Assembly: GCA_016617495.1 (NCBI GenBank) | Contig: WYCU01000007.1 | Coordinates: 62,001 to 126,000, forward strand | Source: Azonexaceae bacterium s22 | Lineage (GTDB): Bacteria; Pseudomonadota; Gammaproteobacteria; Burkholderiales; Rhodocyclaceae | Reading direction: 5' to 3' | DNA: 64,000 nt | In this document: positions 7,959-17,463 of the stretch, one piece after another | Layout: the number at the start of each line of letters is the position of its first letter | How positions within the stretch are numbered: position 1 is the first letter of the stretch | Program-made: the position numbers and the translations under genes | The notes under the pieces: generated by a model | The model's input: the letters and a program-made list of their open reading frames with translations, nothing else | What the model was told of the DNA's origin: nothing | Database searches by the model: none

Positions 7959-9503
7959 CTAAACGAACTCGCCCATCCTGAAACGGGCGAGTTCGTAATC
8001 CGGCGTGCGATCGGCCACTGCGACAGGCGTCAGCAGGAAACGATGCCCATCCAGTTCCCCTGCCAGGGGCGTTCTCAGATCGAAGGTGGCAAAGGGCATG
8101 ATGACCCGCACCTCGCCTGGCGAATTACCCTCCTGAATAAGCAAGGCGGCAATACCAGGCGCCGCACCGTAGCCTGCAGAAGCACGCGGCTTGAGGGTAA
8201 CAGCCCGCGGACGTACCGTCAGGGTTTCCAAACCCACCTGTACGCCGTTGGGCGTCATCAAACGGCGGTGGCGCCGCACCACAGCCAACAGCCACGAACC
8301 ACCGCCTTCGGGCTGCATCGCCACTAAAGCCCGGGCCTTCAGCCAATCGCCGGGGCGACTCTCGATCCATGCACCGAACCCCCCGCGGCTGACGTTTTCC
8401 ACCACCCAGTGCTCGGTGCCGTCGGCAGGCATGGAGGTCGCCACCGTTTGATAAACATTGGCGAAACCGGCCACGACACTGGCCGGCTGTTGAACCGGAT
8501 GGCGATCATGGCGACGTTGGGGCGGGATCGGCGCAAGATAGGCCGTCAGATGTCGCGCCGCATTCAGTACGACGCCGACAGGATAGGCTGCCCCCAAATT
8601 CACATTGGGCGGCAACTCCCGGCCCATGGCCAGCTCGTCGGCCAGGGCGGCCAGCCCGGTATACGCGACGCCTGGCTTGAAAAAACGCTGCGTTGGCACA
8701 GCGCAAGGCGGCATTGCGGCAAGGCGGGTGGGCGGCCTGTCATCGGCGAGATCGACCCAGTAAACCGAATCCGGCTCGGCTTCGGCCGCCAGCACCATGC
8801 CGGATGCAAAATGGGCGATCAAGCGTTCGACGACCTCAATTTCCTGAGTGGAAAGACTATCGAGCGATGCCGCCTGAAAGGCCACCAGCTTGATGAATTC
8901 CAGTTGCGGCGAACTCATGCTGCCCCGATGATCGTGCAAGCGGATGCTCCGCGTCGCGGCGCCCGCTTCACCGGCAATACGCAAGGCCCGTCCCGCCACC
9001 GCCCACAGCTTGACCGCGGCCGCGCGATAGTGGAATTGCTCCCACTTGCGCACAGCGGCAGCGGCAGCAATCAGCCGGGCGCTGCCCGAGGCCACACCAT
9101 CCGCCCCCAGGAGCCGCGCGGCATCATCGGGCAGGCATTTGGCGTAGCCCGCAAGCAGGTGAGTCCAGAAATCATGGACAAGCGTCCACTGGCGTTTCGC
9201 TTCCTGACGCGTCGGATGGGCATGCTCGACGTAATCGGCAGTCAGGCGGCGTAGCGGAATACGGGCGGCATCGTCGAGCTTTGAGAGCACGTCGAGAAGT
9301 TGCGCCTCAGGAAAACCCTCTGCGCCTTGCAAGGATTCCAGCCAGCCGAGCACGTCGTCGACAGCCTTGAACGGCTTTTCCTGAGCGATGCCGTCAAGCA
9401 CACGGCGCAATTCTTTCGGATCGCCCAGCGGATGCTCGATCCGCCTCCCGATCATCGCGCCCAGTGAGGCCAAGCCCCCCAAGCCACGCAGTTTTCCCAG
9501 CAT
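7959..9503 (-). CDS. Uncharacterised protein with a C-terminal PilZ-like region
   Basis: A 514-aa soluble protein with no signal peptide or membrane helix. The N-terminal 300 residues are Ala/Leu-rich, look helical and match no domain I can name. The C-terminal part has the two marks of a PilZ fold: RRHDRHP (RxxxR type) and, about 60 residues later, [11 protein letters not shown] (N-x-S-x-x-G type). This suggests cyclic di-GMP binding, but the spacing between the motifs is longer than in canonical PilZ domains. It is convergent with mog, leaving only six bases. The start at 9503 gives [15 protein letters not shown]. Function unknown. Confidence 0.75.
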   Translation of the reverse strand: MLGKLRGLGGLASLGAMIGRRIEHPLGDPKELRRVLDGIAQEKPFKAVDDVLGWLESLQGAEGFPEAQLLDVLSKLDDAARIPLRRLTADYVEHAHPTRQEAKRQWTLVHDFWTHLLAGYAKCLPDDAARLLGADGVASGSARLIAAAAAVRKWEQFHYRAAAVKLWAVAGRALRIAGEAGAATRSIRLHDHRGSMSSPQLEFIKLVAFQAASLDSLSTQEIEVVERLIAHFASGMVLAAEAEPDSVYWVDLADDRPPTRLAAMPPCAVPTQRFFKPGVAYTGLAALADELAMGRELPPNVNLGAAYPVGVVLNAARHLTAYLAPIPPQRRHDRHPVQQPASVVAGFANVYQTVATSMPADGTEHWVVENVSRGGFGAWIESRPGDWLKARALVAMQPEGGGSWLLAVVRRHRRLMTPNGVQVGLETLTVRPRAVTLKPRASAGYGAAPGIAALLIQEGNSPGEVRVIMPFATFDLRTPLAGELDGHRFLLTPVAVADRTPDYELARFRMGEFV

Positions 9504-9656
9504 TTCATCCCCTTCCGCGCCCGCCCCGAGACGCCAAACGGCTATTTTCCTGCGATTGTATCTCCTCTACCCGTCGCAAGCTGCACCGCTTGCCCCGCCC
9601 CGGCCTCCGCCGGTCATGTAGAATTACTGCCCCCCTGCCGAGTTCTTGCGACTGCC

Positions 9657-10451
9657 ATGAATCCCTACCTCGATCTGATGCGCCACGTTCTGGAAAAAGG
9701 ACACGACAAATCCGACCGCACCAGCACCGGGACGCGTTCCGTTTTCGGGTGGCAGATGCGTTTCGATCTGGCCCAGGGCTTCCCGGTACTGACGACGAAG
9801 AAGCTGCACCTCAAGTCGATCATTCACGAATTGCTGTGGTTTCTCCAGGGCGATACCAACATCCGTTATCTGCAGGAAAACGGCGTCCGCATCTGGGACG
9901 AATGGGCCGATGCCCAAGGCGATCTCGGCCCGGTCTACGGCAAACAATGGCGGCGCTGGGAAACGCCGGACGGGCGTGTAGTCGACCAGATCTCGCAACT
10001 GGTTCACAGCCTGAAACACAATCCCGATTCGCGGCGGCACATTGTGTCCGCCTGGAACCCGGGCGATGTCGACCGCATGGCCTTGCCGCCCTGCCACTGC
10101 CTGTTCCAGTTTTACGTGGCCGACGGCAAACTCTCCTGCCAGCTTTACCAGCGTTCTGCCGATATTTTCCTTGGGGTGCCGTTCAACATTGCATCGTACG
10201 CGCTGCTCACGCTGATGCTTGCCCAAGTCTGCGGCTACCAGCCCGGTGAGTTTGTGCACACTTTCGGCGATGCCCATTTGTATTCGAACCACTTCGAGCA
10301 AGCGCGCCTGCAACTGTCGCGCGAACCGCGTCCGCTGCCGACGATGTGGATCAATCCCGAAGTCACCGACATCTTTGCCTTCCGCTTCGAGGATTTCCGT
10401 CTGGAAGGCTACGACCCTCACCCGCACATCCCCGCGCCGGTCGCTGTGTAA
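9657..10451 (+). CDS. thyA: Thymidylate synthase
   Basis: Methylates dUMP to dTMP with methylene-tetrahydrofolate, which becomes dihydrofolate. It is 264 aa, the same length as E. coli ThyA, and the catalytic cysteine falls at residue 146 in [10 protein letters not shown]. Other conserved blocks are [11 protein letters not shown] (21-31) and the dUMP-binding [10 protein letters not shown] (126-135). The dihydrofolate product would be recycled by DHFR, encoded at 30.4 kb. Confidence 0.98.
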   Translation: MNPYLDLMRHVLEKGHDKSDRTSTGTRSVFGWQMRFDLAQGFPVLTTKKLHLKSIIHELLWFLQGDTNIRYLQENGVRIWDEWADAQGDLGPVYGKQWRRWETPDGRVVDQISQLVHSLKHNPDSRRHIVSAWNPGDVDRMALPPCHCLFQFYVADGKLSCQLYQRSADIFLGVPFNIASYALLTLMLAQVCGYQPGEFVHTFGDAHLYSNHFEQARLQLSREPRPLPTMWINPEVTDIFAFRFEDFRLEGYDPHPHIPAPVAV

Positions 10452-10460
10452 GGCCGCGGT

Positions 10461-10495
10461 TTTTGCCCGTTTTTCGGGGTCGACCGCGACAATCG
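10461..10495 (+). repeat. Dispersed intergenic element, long form (T-tract plus GTCGACCGCGACAATCG)
   Basis: Begins TTTTGCCCGTTTTTCGGG and continues directly into GTCGACCGCGACAATCG (core 10479-10492). It lies just after thyA and about 90 bases before the hydrolase gene. CCCG/CGGG around TTTTT could form a weak hairpin. Confidence 0.8.
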
Positions 10496-10586
10496 GCGCC
10501 GGCCGGCCGTTTTGCTATCATGCCCGGACCTTCACTGCGCCGGCGCCCTTGTGCCCCCAGCCGGATTCGTCTTCTGCGATACCCCC

Positions 10587-12146
10587 ATGAAAAAAACCCT
10601 CAAAATCGCCCTGCTCGTCGTCATCGTTGCCATCGTCGCCTTTTTTGGCGGCCGCATCTGGAGTTCGAGCAAGATGCCACCGCTCGACCGCTGGCATACC
10701 TTCGTGCCGGAGGAGATGAGCGTTGCTGCCATGGACAAGGGCGACTGGAAAGCCTACATGGCTTCGGAAGCGCAGATTTTCGAAGCCGTTCGCCGCGAGG
10801 TGACCGACAAGCTGGATGATGAGGCCCGCACTCCGGCCAACCGCTACTACGCCGGTAGCGTCATCTACCCGCCCAATTACAAGCAGGACTGGAATCGCTC
10901 CTACACCATGGTGCCTGCCGGCAAACCGGTCGGCGCTGCCGTCCTTCTGCACGGGCTGACCGACTCGCCCTACAGCCTGCGCCACATCGCCCGCCGCTAC
11001 GTCGCGGCCGGCTTTGTCGTGGTCGCCATCCGGCTGCCCGGCCACGGCACCGTGCCGGCCGGTTTGAGCCATGTCGAGTGGGAAGAATGGGCGGCGGCGA
11101 CCCGCCTGGCGCTGCGCGAAGCCAAGCGCCTGACGGCACCGGAAGCACCGCTGCATCTGGTTGGCTTCTCCAACGGCGGGGCGCTGGCCGTCAATCACGC
11201 GCTCGATGCCCTGACCGACAGCACGCTGGCCCGCCCGGACCGGCTCGTGCTCATTTCACCGATGATCGGCATCACGCGCTTTGCCCGCCTCTCCGGGGTT
11301 GCCGCGCTGCCGGCCATGCTGCCACCGTTCGCCCAGGCCGCCTGGCTGGGCATCGTGCCGGAATTCAACCCGTTCAAATACAACTCCTTCCCCGCCAACG
11401 GCGGCCGGCAAAGCTACCGCCTGACGCAGGTGCTGCAGGAAAAGATTGTCCGGAATGCCGAAAAGAATGGCCTCAAGGACATCGCCCCGATCCTGACCTT
11501 CCAGTCGGTCATGGATTTCACCGTCAGCACGCGGGCAATCATTGCCTCGCTCTACAACTATCTGCCCGCCAACGGCAGCGAACTGGTGCTTTTCGACGTT
11601 AACCGCTCGCAGAAATTCGGGCCGCTGTTGCGCCGCTCCGCCGAGATGGCACTAGACCGCATCATGCCGGACCTGCCGCAACCGTATCGGCTCACCGTCA
11701 TCGGCAATGAACGCAATAACCCAACCGTGACACTGGCCCATATCTTCGAGCCGGGCCAGACGGCCCCACAAACCCTCGCCCTGGATCTGCCGTATCCGGC
11801 CGAAATCTTTTCCATGTCGCATGTGTCTATCCCCTTCCCGCTCAACGACCCGCTCTATGGGCTGAAGCCAGACACCTCGGAGGAAGACTTCGGCATCGAA
11901 CTCGGCGCGCTGGCGCCTCGCGGCGAGCGCGGCGCGCTGATCGTGAATATGGATTTCCTCTCCCGCGTGGCCTCCAACCCCTTCTTCCCCTTCGTCCTCG
12001 AACGTGTCGAAGCCGGCATTCAGGATCCCCGTCCGAAAGTGGCTGGCGCCCCGATTACCGTGCGCGGCAAGGTCAAGCCGATCGACGAAGCGGAGCGCAA
12101 GGCCTACCTCGACCAACTGCTCGCCGAGCCCGAAGTGACGCCCTGA
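10587..12146 (+). CDS. Membrane-anchored alpha/beta hydrolase
   Basis: A 519-aa protein with an N-terminal hydrophobic anchor (residues 5-22, ALLVVIVAIVAFFGG), so probably periplasmic and tethered. The hydrolase core shows the oxyanion HG at 122-123 (VLLHGLTDSPYSL), RLPGHGTVP (149-157) and nucleophile elbow GFSNGG with Ser195. A likely catalytic His is in FSMSHVSIP. The C-terminal half is longer than in small esterases and belongs to no subfamily I recognise. The ATG at 10587 is chosen because the hydrophobic anchor follows it; no strong Shine-Dalgarno is visible. Lipase, esterase or depolymerase activity are all possible. Confidence 0.82.
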   Translation: MKKTLKIALLVVIVAIVAFFGGRIWSSSKMPPLDRWHTFVPEEMSVAAMDKGDWKAYMASEAQIFEAVRREVTDKLDDEARTPANRYYAGSVIYPPNYKQDWNRSYTMVPAGKPVGAAVLLHGLTDSPYSLRHIARRYVAAGFVVVAIRLPGHGTVPAGLSHVEWEEWAAATRLALREAKRLTAPEAPLHLVGFSNGGALAVNHALDALTDSTLARPDRLVLISPMIGITRFARLSGVAALPAMLPPFAQAAWLGIVPEFNPFKYNSFPANGGRQSYRLTQVLQEKIVRNAEKNGLKDIAPILTFQSVMDFTVSTRAIIASLYNYLPANGSELVLFDVNRSQKFGPLLRRSAEMALDRIMPDLPQPYRLTVIGNERNNPTVTLAHIFEPGQTAPQTLALDLPYPAEIFSMSHVSIPFPLNDPLYGLKPDTSEEDFGIELGALAPRGERGALIVNMDFLSRVASNPFFPFVLERVEAGIQDPRPKVAGAPITVRGKVKPIDEAERKAYLDQLLAEPEVTP

Positions 12147-12167
12147 GGTCACGGCACCCACAAAAGA

Positions 12168-12192
12168 AAACGGCCCCGATTGGGGCCGTTTC
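12168..12192. terminator. Bidirectional terminator between hydrolase and GntP-type permease genes
   Basis: Stem AAACGGCCCC / GGGGCCGTTT with a short loop. T-rich flanks lie on both sides, suiting the two convergent genes. Confidence 0.88.
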
Positions 12193-12212
12193 TGTTTGGG
12201 CTGATCTGCCGA

Positions 12213-13664
12213 TCAGAAGGAGCCGAACATCCCGCCCAGTACGATCACGGCCGCCAGGGCAATCAGCGCGCCGACGACACAGCACATCACGATATCGAGA
12301 TAGCTCTTCCGGTGCGTCGAGCCACAGAGCGCCAGCAGCGTGATGACCGCACCGTTGTGCGGCAGGCTGTCGAGGGTGCCGGAGCCGATGACCGCCACGC
12401 GGTGCAGCAGCGCCGGATCGATGCCCTGGTCGGCGGCAATCTGCAGATAGATCGGCCCGAGCGCTTCCAGGGCGATGGTCATGCCGCCCGAGGCGGAACC
12501 GGTGAGCGCGGCCAGGACGTTGGTCGAAACCGCCAGCGAAACCAGCGGGCCGCCACCAATGGAGAGCACCCACTCCGCGACCGTGACAAAGGCCGGCAAA
12601 GCCGCGACGACCGCGCCGAAGCCGACCAGGCTGGCGACGCTGACGATAGGCAACACTGAGGCATTCGCACCTGCATCCACGGTGGCCCGCAATTCCGGCA
12701 GACGGCCACGATTGAGTGCGACGAGCACCAGAATGGCCACGACCAGCGCAACGATCACCGACCACAAACCGCTGACTGAGGCGAGCGAAATACCCCCCCA
12801 CTGCGGATCGGCAAGGAAGCTCATGTCGAGGCGCGGGAGCACAAGCATCGACATCACCAGATTGACGACGACCACCACGCCCAGCGGCAGCGTCGCCACC
12901 AGCAGGCTCGGCGATTGCGGGCTGTCGCAGCCATGCTTGATTTCTGCCGGATCGAAGGCGCCCGAGGTTGTCGCGCGTTCGCGGACCACCGGATCTTCCG
13001 CGGCGCTATCGACACTCCGGCCCTCGTCGCCGAAGCCTTCGCCGGCCAGCCGTGCGGCTTTTTCGGCACGCAATAACCACCACATCCCGAATGCAAACAT
13101 GATGACCGAGGCGATGATCCCCAGCCCCGGCGCGGCAAACGGTGTCGTCCCGAAAAACGGCATCGGAATGGCGTTCTGCACCGCCGGCGTGCCGGGCATG
13201 GCCGACATGGTGAAGGTGGACGTGCCCAGCGCCACCGCAGCCGGTGCCAGACGGTTGGGAATGTTGGCCGCGCGGAACAGTCCCTGGGCCATCGGCACGA
13301 TGACGAAGAAGGCCACGAACAGGCTGACGCCGCCGTAGGTCACCATCGCACCGGCCAGCACAACGGCCAGCATGGCGCGCTTGGTCCCGAGCTTTTCGGT
13401 CATGAAGGCGGCGATGGTATTGACCGAACCGCTGTCGTCCATCAGCTTGCCGAAAATGGCCCCGAGCAGGAAGAGCGGGAAGAACTGGGCAACAAAGCCG
13501 CCCGCCGCGCTCATGAAGGTTTGGGTCCAGTGGGCCAGCAAGGGCTCACCCGAGGCCAAGGCCGCCACCAGCGCCGCCAAGGGCGCCAGGATGAGTACGC
13601 TCCAGCCACGGAAGGAAAGTCCAAGGAGGACGGCCAGTCCCAACAAGATGCCGAGCAATCCCAT
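12213..13664 (-). CDS. GntP-family (gluconate/organic acid:H+) permease
   Basis: Inner-membrane secondary transporter of 483 aa with about 12 hydrophobic segments. The family is suggested by FPLFLLGAIFGKLMDDSGS (near residues 60-80) and TMSAMPGTPAVQNAIP (near 150-165), typical of GntP/citrate-type permeases. A hydrophilic loop near residues 210-250 is rich in Glu and Ser. The ATG at 13664 lies one base after the patatin stop codon, and the GGAG for it sits inside the patatin gene end, so the two are coupled. Substrate unknown. Confidence 0.85.
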   Translation of the reverse strand: MGLLGILLGLAVLLGLSFRGWSVLILAPLAALVAALASGEPLLAHWTQTFMSAAGGFVAQFFPLFLLGAIFGKLMDDSGSVNTIAAFMTEKLGTKRAMLAVVLAGAMVTYGGVSLFVAFFVIVPMAQGLFRAANIPNRLAPAAVALGTSTFTMSAMPGTPAVQNAIPMPFFGTTPFAAPGLGIIASVIMFAFGMWWLLRAEKAARLAGEGFGDEGRSVDSAAEDPVVRERATTSGAFDPAEIKHGCDSPQSPSLLVATLPLGVVVVVNLVMSMLVLPRLDMSFLADPQWGGISLASVSGLWSVIVALVVAILVLVALNRGRLPELRATVDAGANASVLPIVSVASLVGFGAVVAALPAFVTVAEWVLSIGGGPLVSLAVSTNVLAALTGSASGGMTIALEALGPIYLQIAADQGIDPALLHRVAVIGSGTLDSLPHNGAVITLLALCGSTHRKSYLDIVMCCVVGALIALAAVIVLGGMFGSF

Positions 13665-13665
13665 A

Positions 13666-14715
13666 TCAGCACTCCGCAATCATGGCGTCGATATTCAGCG
13701 TGGAGCGCACGCCGATGTCGTCACCGTAGGTTTTCAGGAAAGTCTCGGCCGCGCGTCGGCCTTCGTCGCGCAGCATGCAGAAGAACGGCCATTCGGCGAG
13801 CAGCTTCGAGGAGTAGCCGAGCTGCAGCATGATGTCCTCGCCGGCCACGCGGTGAATACGCATCTTGGCCCATACCGCGCCTTCGCCGGTGCCTGGATCA
13901 GCGACCTTGCGCAGCAGCGCGGCCATGCGCAGCTCCTTGATGAGGGGCGAGTTGAAGGAAATTTCGTTGAGGCGGTTCTGGATTTCCATCGCCGTCCGCG
14001 GCGTACCCGGACGCTCGATGGGGTTGATGGACACCAGAATCGTGTCTTCCGACTGGCATTCGCGCACCAGCGGCGTAATCGTCGGATTACCGGCAAAACC
14101 GCCGTCCCAATAGGGATCGCCATCGATCTCGACAGCCTGGAACATGGTGGGCAGGCAAGCCGAGGCCAAAAGCACCTCCGGCGTCATTTCGGCGTTACGG
14201 AACACGCGACCGCGACCGGTACGCACGTTGGTCGCCGTCACGAACAGGCGCGGTCCGGCCTTGGCCAGCAAATCGAAATCGACGCATTCGACCAACACAT
14301 CATGCAGCGGATTACCGCCATGTACATTGATGTCGTAGGGCGAGAACAGACGGGTCGCGATATCGGCGAAAACGAATGCCGGCGAGTAATCCAGCGTCCA
14401 GCGGCCGGTCAGGATTTCCAGCGGACCGCGGCGGAAGGGGCTGAGCAAAGCGGCCTCGGCCACCTTGCGCCAGAATTTTTCGAGTTCCACCTTGGCCTGC
14501 TGGGGGCCGCCCTTGGCCAGGCCAAAAGCCATCACCACCGCATTCATGGCGCCCGCCGAGGTGCCGGAGATGCCGTCATAGCTCAGCCAGGATTCCTCCA
14601 GCAGACGGTCAAGTACCCCCCAGGTGTAAGCGCCATGCGCGCCGCCGCCCTGCAGGGCGAGGTCGACGAGAACCGGTGCTCGCTCGGCGGCCTTCTTGCC
14701 TTTGGTCGTTGCCAT
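13666..14715 (-). CDS. Patatin-like phospholipase
   Basis: Serine lipid acyl hydrolase, 349 aa. It has the glycine-rich oxyanion loop LALQGGGAHGAY (residues 19-30), the nucleophile motif GTSAG with Ser53, and the catalytic DGG at 204-206 (YWDGGFAGN), so both members of the Ser-Asp dyad are present. No signal peptide is evident, so it may act on the inner membrane face. GAGGG precedes the ATG; a TTG two codons earlier is possible. It is translationally coupled to the GntP-type permease downstream. Whether the pair shares a pathway is not clear. Confidence 0.9.
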   Translation of the reverse strand: MATTKGKKAAERAPVLVDLALQGGGAHGAYTWGVLDRLLEESWLSYDGISGTSAGAMNAVVMAFGLAKGGPQQAKVELEKFWRKVAEAALLSPFRRGPLEILTGRWTLDYSPAFVFADIATRLFSPYDINVHGGNPLHDVLVECVDFDLLAKAGPRLFVTATNVRTGRGRVFRNAEMTPEVLLASACLPTMFQAVEIDGDPYWDGGFAGNPTITPLVRECQSEDTILVSINPIERPGTPRTAMEIQNRLNEISFNSPLIKELRMAALLRKVADPGTGEGAVWAKMRIHRVAGEDIMLQLGYSSKLLAEWPFFCMLRDEGRRAAETFLKTYGDDIGVRSTLNIDAMIAEC

Positions 14716-14760
14716 ATTCAAACCCTCACTGAATCGTTACAAAAAATGGTTCGCGCTGCC

Positions 14761-14777
14761 CGATTGTCGCGGTCAAC
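14761..14777 (-). repeat. Dispersed element, minus orientation, one mismatch
   Basis: Reads GTTGACCGCGACAATCG on the minus strand, directly after the T-tract of the terminator at 14781-14807. It separates the SHOCT gene from the patatin gene. Confidence 0.7.
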
Positions 14778-14780
14778 ACG

Positions 14781-14807
14781 AAAAAACGGGGCATTTTCAA
14801 TGCCCCG
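14781..14807 (-). terminator. Terminator after the SHOCT-domain gene
   Basis: Seven-base stem CGGGGCA / TGCCCCG with a loop of seven; on the minus strand a run of six T follows. Confidence 0.88.
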
Positions 14808-14819
14808 TCGGCGCGCCGT

Positions 14820-15197
14820 TCAGGCCAGCGCCTTCGCTTTGAGCTTGGCGAATTCGTCTTCGGTGATCGTCCCGGCATCCAGCAAGGCCTTGGCATCGGC
14901 GATCTGCTCGGCAGGCGATTTCCCGGCCACCTCGCGGATGTAGGCATCGGTTTCCTTCTTGGTCCGCTCCAGCGCGGCCATCTGCCGCTTGGCCATGCCG
15001 CCGCCGCGGACAATGACGTAAATCAGCGCCGTCAGCATCGGCAGGAAAATCAGGCAGATCAGCCAAATGGCCTTGCTGCCGCCGCCGAGTTCATTGTCGC
15101 GGAACAGATCGGAAACGATCTGGAACAGGATCATCAGGTAGGCGATAAAAACGAATGTGGAAACGATCAGCCACATGGCATCCCAAAAATTGCTCAT
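14820..15197 (-). CDS. Small membrane protein with PLDc_N-type helices and SHOCT domain
   Basis: A 125-aa inner-membrane protein with two hydrophobic helices (about residues 8-30 and 43-65), as in the phospholipase D N-terminal-like family. A charged linker follows, and a C-terminal SHOCT motif, IADAKALLDAGTITEDEFAK (about 100-119), a short oligomerisation domain. No catalytic phospholipase residues are present. The name says little about function; such proteins are often linked to membrane stress. It is followed by its own terminator. Confidence 0.85.
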   Translation of the reverse strand: MSNFWDAMWLIVSTFVFIAYLMILFQIVSDLFRDNELGGGSKAIWLICLIFLPMLTALIYVIVRGGGMAKRQMAALERTKKETDAYIREVAGKSPAEQIADAKALLDAGTITEDEFAKLKAKALA

Positions 15198-15230
15198 TTC
15201 AACCCTTTCAGAAAAACATCAAAAAAACGT

Positions 15231-15458
15231 TCACGCGCGCGGCTTCTGCTTGGCGCCGCGAATCCAGCTCTTGAACAGGCCCACCAGCGCGCCGCCGGTG
15301 AACATGCCGAGGAAATAAACCCCGAAAATCAGGAACGACACCGGCATCGACATTTCGGCACCGAGAAAACTCACCGTCACGGCGCTCAGGTTCTGAACCT
15401 TGAACACCAGCAGAATGCCGACAGCAACGGCGATCAAGCCCATATAGACGTAACGCAT
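15231..15458 (-). CDS. LapA-domain small inner-membrane protein
   Basis: 75 aa with two membrane helices (about residues 4-22 and 38-60) and the LapA signature VQNLSAVTVSFLGAEMSMP between them; a basic tail ends KQKPRA. LapA family proteins work with LapB in lipopolysaccharide assembly control in E. coli; no lapB is in this window. The strong RBS GGAGGAAAA sets the ATG at 15458, and a longer upstream frame is ignored. Confidence 0.85.
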   Translation of the reverse strand: MRYVYMGLIAVAVGILLVFKVQNLSAVTVSFLGAEMSMPVSFLIFGVYFLGMFTGGALVGLFKSWIRGAKQKPRA

Positions 15459-15484
15459 TTTTCCTCCCTGTTTTGTTTTGCGTA

Positions 15485-16288
15485 CTACGGCGCCGCATGC
15501 CGCAAGCGCCGCTTGAGCAGCATGCGGCAAACGACAAAGCCGGTCATGGCGGCGGCCAAATGCTTGAGCGTGTGACCGCTGACCAGATGATTGAGCGCCA
15601 GCACCTCATGATCGAAATGCTCCAGCAGCTTGCTCAGCATGTACCAGCCGAAAACCCAGAAAATGTCGGCCCCGTGGGTGTAGCGCGAGGGATTGAAGAT
15701 TGCCAGCAGCAGCACGACGATCACGGTATAGCCCTGCAGAACGCCATAGGGCATCACATTGCCCGCCCCGGCCCGCTCGGTCACCAGCCAGTAAGTCACC
15801 GATGCAATCCCGACCAACAACGCCGGCGGCAGGACCCTAAGGCCGGCGCGCACGCCAATGCGATCGACCACCTGCGCCGAGACCAGGCCCATGAAGGCAA
15901 TGGTCATCGGTAAACGGTCCCAGAACAGCGTCTCGTTATCGGGCGCGAGGTGATAGTAGGCCGAACCGGCAGCCGTCAATACCAAGCCGATGAAGAAGGC
16001 CAGGTAAGGCCAGCGCTCCGACGGGTATTCGAATTGCGCCTTGCCACATCCCAGAATGTAAAGGCCAAACACGCCAAAGACGAAGAAGGCCCCGTTGGAA
16101 ACGACATCGAAAAAGTTGTCGATCCCGGCCGCATGGCGATGATCCGCGAAATTGTGATACTCGACCGGTTGGCGCATCGCCGGCAGCAGGAATGCCGCCA
16201 GCAAGGCGAGGCCGGTCAGCGCCACGATCCAGATCACGGGGGAGCGGCGCTTGGGCGCGCTTGGCAAGCTCATGGCATCACTCGGCAC
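15485..16288 (-). CDS. Ceramidase-like (CREST superfamily) membrane protein
   Basis: A 267-aa polytopic membrane protein with about seven hydrophobic helices. Motifs match alkaline ceramidase/CREST hydrolases: GIDNFFDVVSN (about residues 55-65), SAYYHLAPDNETLFWDRLPM (about 109-128, conserved Ser, His and Asp) and C-terminal SGHTLKHLAA (His pair). These residues form the zinc site in known ceramidases. The substrate is unknown, since few bacteria make ceramide. The GTG at 16288 follows GAGG and lies two bases after the preceding gene; an in-frame ATG at 16273 is an alternative. Confidence 0.82.
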   Translation of the reverse strand: MPSDAMSLPSAPKRRSPVIWIVALTGLALLAAFLLPAMRQPVEYHNFADHRHAAGIDNFFDVVSNGAFFVFGVFGLYILGCGKAQFEYPSERWPYLAFFIGLVLTAAGSAYYHLAPDNETLFWDRLPMTIAFMGLVSAQVVDRIGVRAGLRVLPPALLVGIASVTYWLVTERAGAGNVMPYGVLQGYTVIVVLLLAIFNPSRYTHGADIFWVFGWYMLSKLLEHFDHEVLALNHLVSGHTLKHLAAAMTGFVVCRMLLKRRLRHAAP

Positions 16289-16290
16289 GC

Positions 16291-17355
16291 TTACTTGACC
16301 TCATTGGCAGTGAGCACACGCTCACCATCAGCGCGATGTACATCGAGCATGCCACGAACAATGTCCCACTTGCGCGCCGTTTCCAGTGCCGCCAGGAACT
16401 CGCGCTCCTGCGCCATGACGTCCTCCGCGCACATCTTGCGCGAGCTGCCGAGCGGCCCGATGGACAGCGCATTGCCTTCCAGCTTGAACGGCCCGTGGAA
16501 TCGGTTGCACCCGGCAAACCCGTAAACCTTGCCGCCCTTGAAGGCGATATTCAACTGCGTGCCCAGCTTGGGACCGACCACGGCCTGACGGCCGTTGTTG
16601 TAGCCCGTCACCTCCCATTTCGTGCCCTCCAGGCCGACCGCCGCCTCGCGCACGAAGCGCAGCGGTTCGCCGTTGGCCGGCGTCAGGGTCATGCCTTCGC
16701 CATCAACCGTCATGGTCAGGTTGCCGCTAAACGCTTTGTGGAAAGCGCGTTCCAGCCCCATGGCCGGCTCCGGACAAGCCATCATCGTTCCGGCCAGCGG
16801 CCCGACCGCCAGTTTGTCGCGGTCGACGGTGTAACTGCCGCTAAATTGGTTGCACCCCGAGAAGCCGCTGACGCGGCCGCCCTCGAAACGGGCCGTGACG
16901 GCATTGCGCGCGCTGCCGCCGGGCAGCGTCGTGCCGGGGAGTGCCGTCAGCCGCCAGGTCGTACCTTCAATGGTCGCGCTCGCCGCCGGGACGCGACAAC
17001 AACCCGCCAAATGACGACCATCGGGCAAGGAGACATTGACGGAAACCGGATGCGCGGTATCCGACATGCCATCGCTGCATTGCCCTTCGCGCAGGAAGGC
17101 GACCAGTTCGCCGCCGCGGCGCATCTGGGAACGACCACGCCAGACGCTTTCCTTGCGATGGTCCAGACGCGTTTCGCCGCCACGGTAGGCCACGGCAGCG
17201 CTATCCGGGGTGGAGAAACGGGCCATGCCGCGCTGCGTCAAATCAAGTTGCCAGAAGGGCTCGTTGCCAAAGCAGAGCAGCGCCTGCTCTGCCGCCTGTA
17301 CGGTAAATGGCGCAGACAGAACGGCCAGTGCCGCGATCCAGTTGGAGTGTTTCAT
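16291..17355 (-). CDS. Exported protein with two META domains
   Basis: A 354-aa protein with a signal peptide (MKHSNWIAALAVLSAPFTVQAAE). The N-terminal segment (about 25-120), with ALLCFGNEPFW, resembles COG3650-type lipoprotein domains. Two META (HslJ-like) domains follow, each with its hallmark: SGFSGCNQFSGSYTV (about 160-175) and YGFAGCNRFHGPFKL (about 275-290). HslJ is linked to heat-shock and novobiocin resistance in E. coli. It probably forms a unit with the ceramidase-like gene two bases downstream. The gene contains an exact dispersed word at 16814-16827. Confidence 0.88.
   Translation of the reverse strand: MKHSNWIAALAVLSAPFTVQAAEQALLCFGNEPFWQLDLTQRGMARFSTPDSAAVAYRGGETRLDHRKESVWRGRSQMRRGGELVAFLREGQCSDGMSDTAHPVSVNVSLPDGRHLAGCCRVPAASATIEGTTWRLTALPGTTLPGGSARNAVTARFEGGRVSGFSGCNQFSGSYTVDRDKLAVGPLAGTMMACPEPAMGLERAFHKAFSGNLTMTVDGEGMTLTPANGEPLRFVREAAVGLEGTKWEVTGYNNGRQAVVGPKLGTQLNIAFKGGKVYGFAGCNRFHGPFKLEGNALSIGPLGSSRKMCAEDVMAQEREFLAALETARKWDIVRGMLDVHRADGERVLTANEVK
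16814..16827 (-). repeat. Dispersed word GTCGACCGCGACAA, copy inside META gene
   Basis: Exact 14-base copy on the minus strand, followed by ACT. It codes TVDRDK in the first META domain. No T-tract flank. Confidence 0.65.
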
Positions 17356-17415
17356 GTTGATATCCTATTTTTCCGGTTAGTTTAGCCGGTTTCGACGTCG
17401 GGCATGTTGCAATGC

Positions 17416-17450
17416 AAAAACGGGCGCAGTCGCTGAGACGCCTGCGCCCG
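17416..17450 (-). terminator. Terminator after glycine-zipper lipoprotein gene
   Basis: Nine-base stem CGGGCGCAG / CTGCGCCCG with a 12-base loop; on the minus strand five T follow. Confidence 0.85.
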
Positions 17451-17463
17451 ACATGGCCGACCT

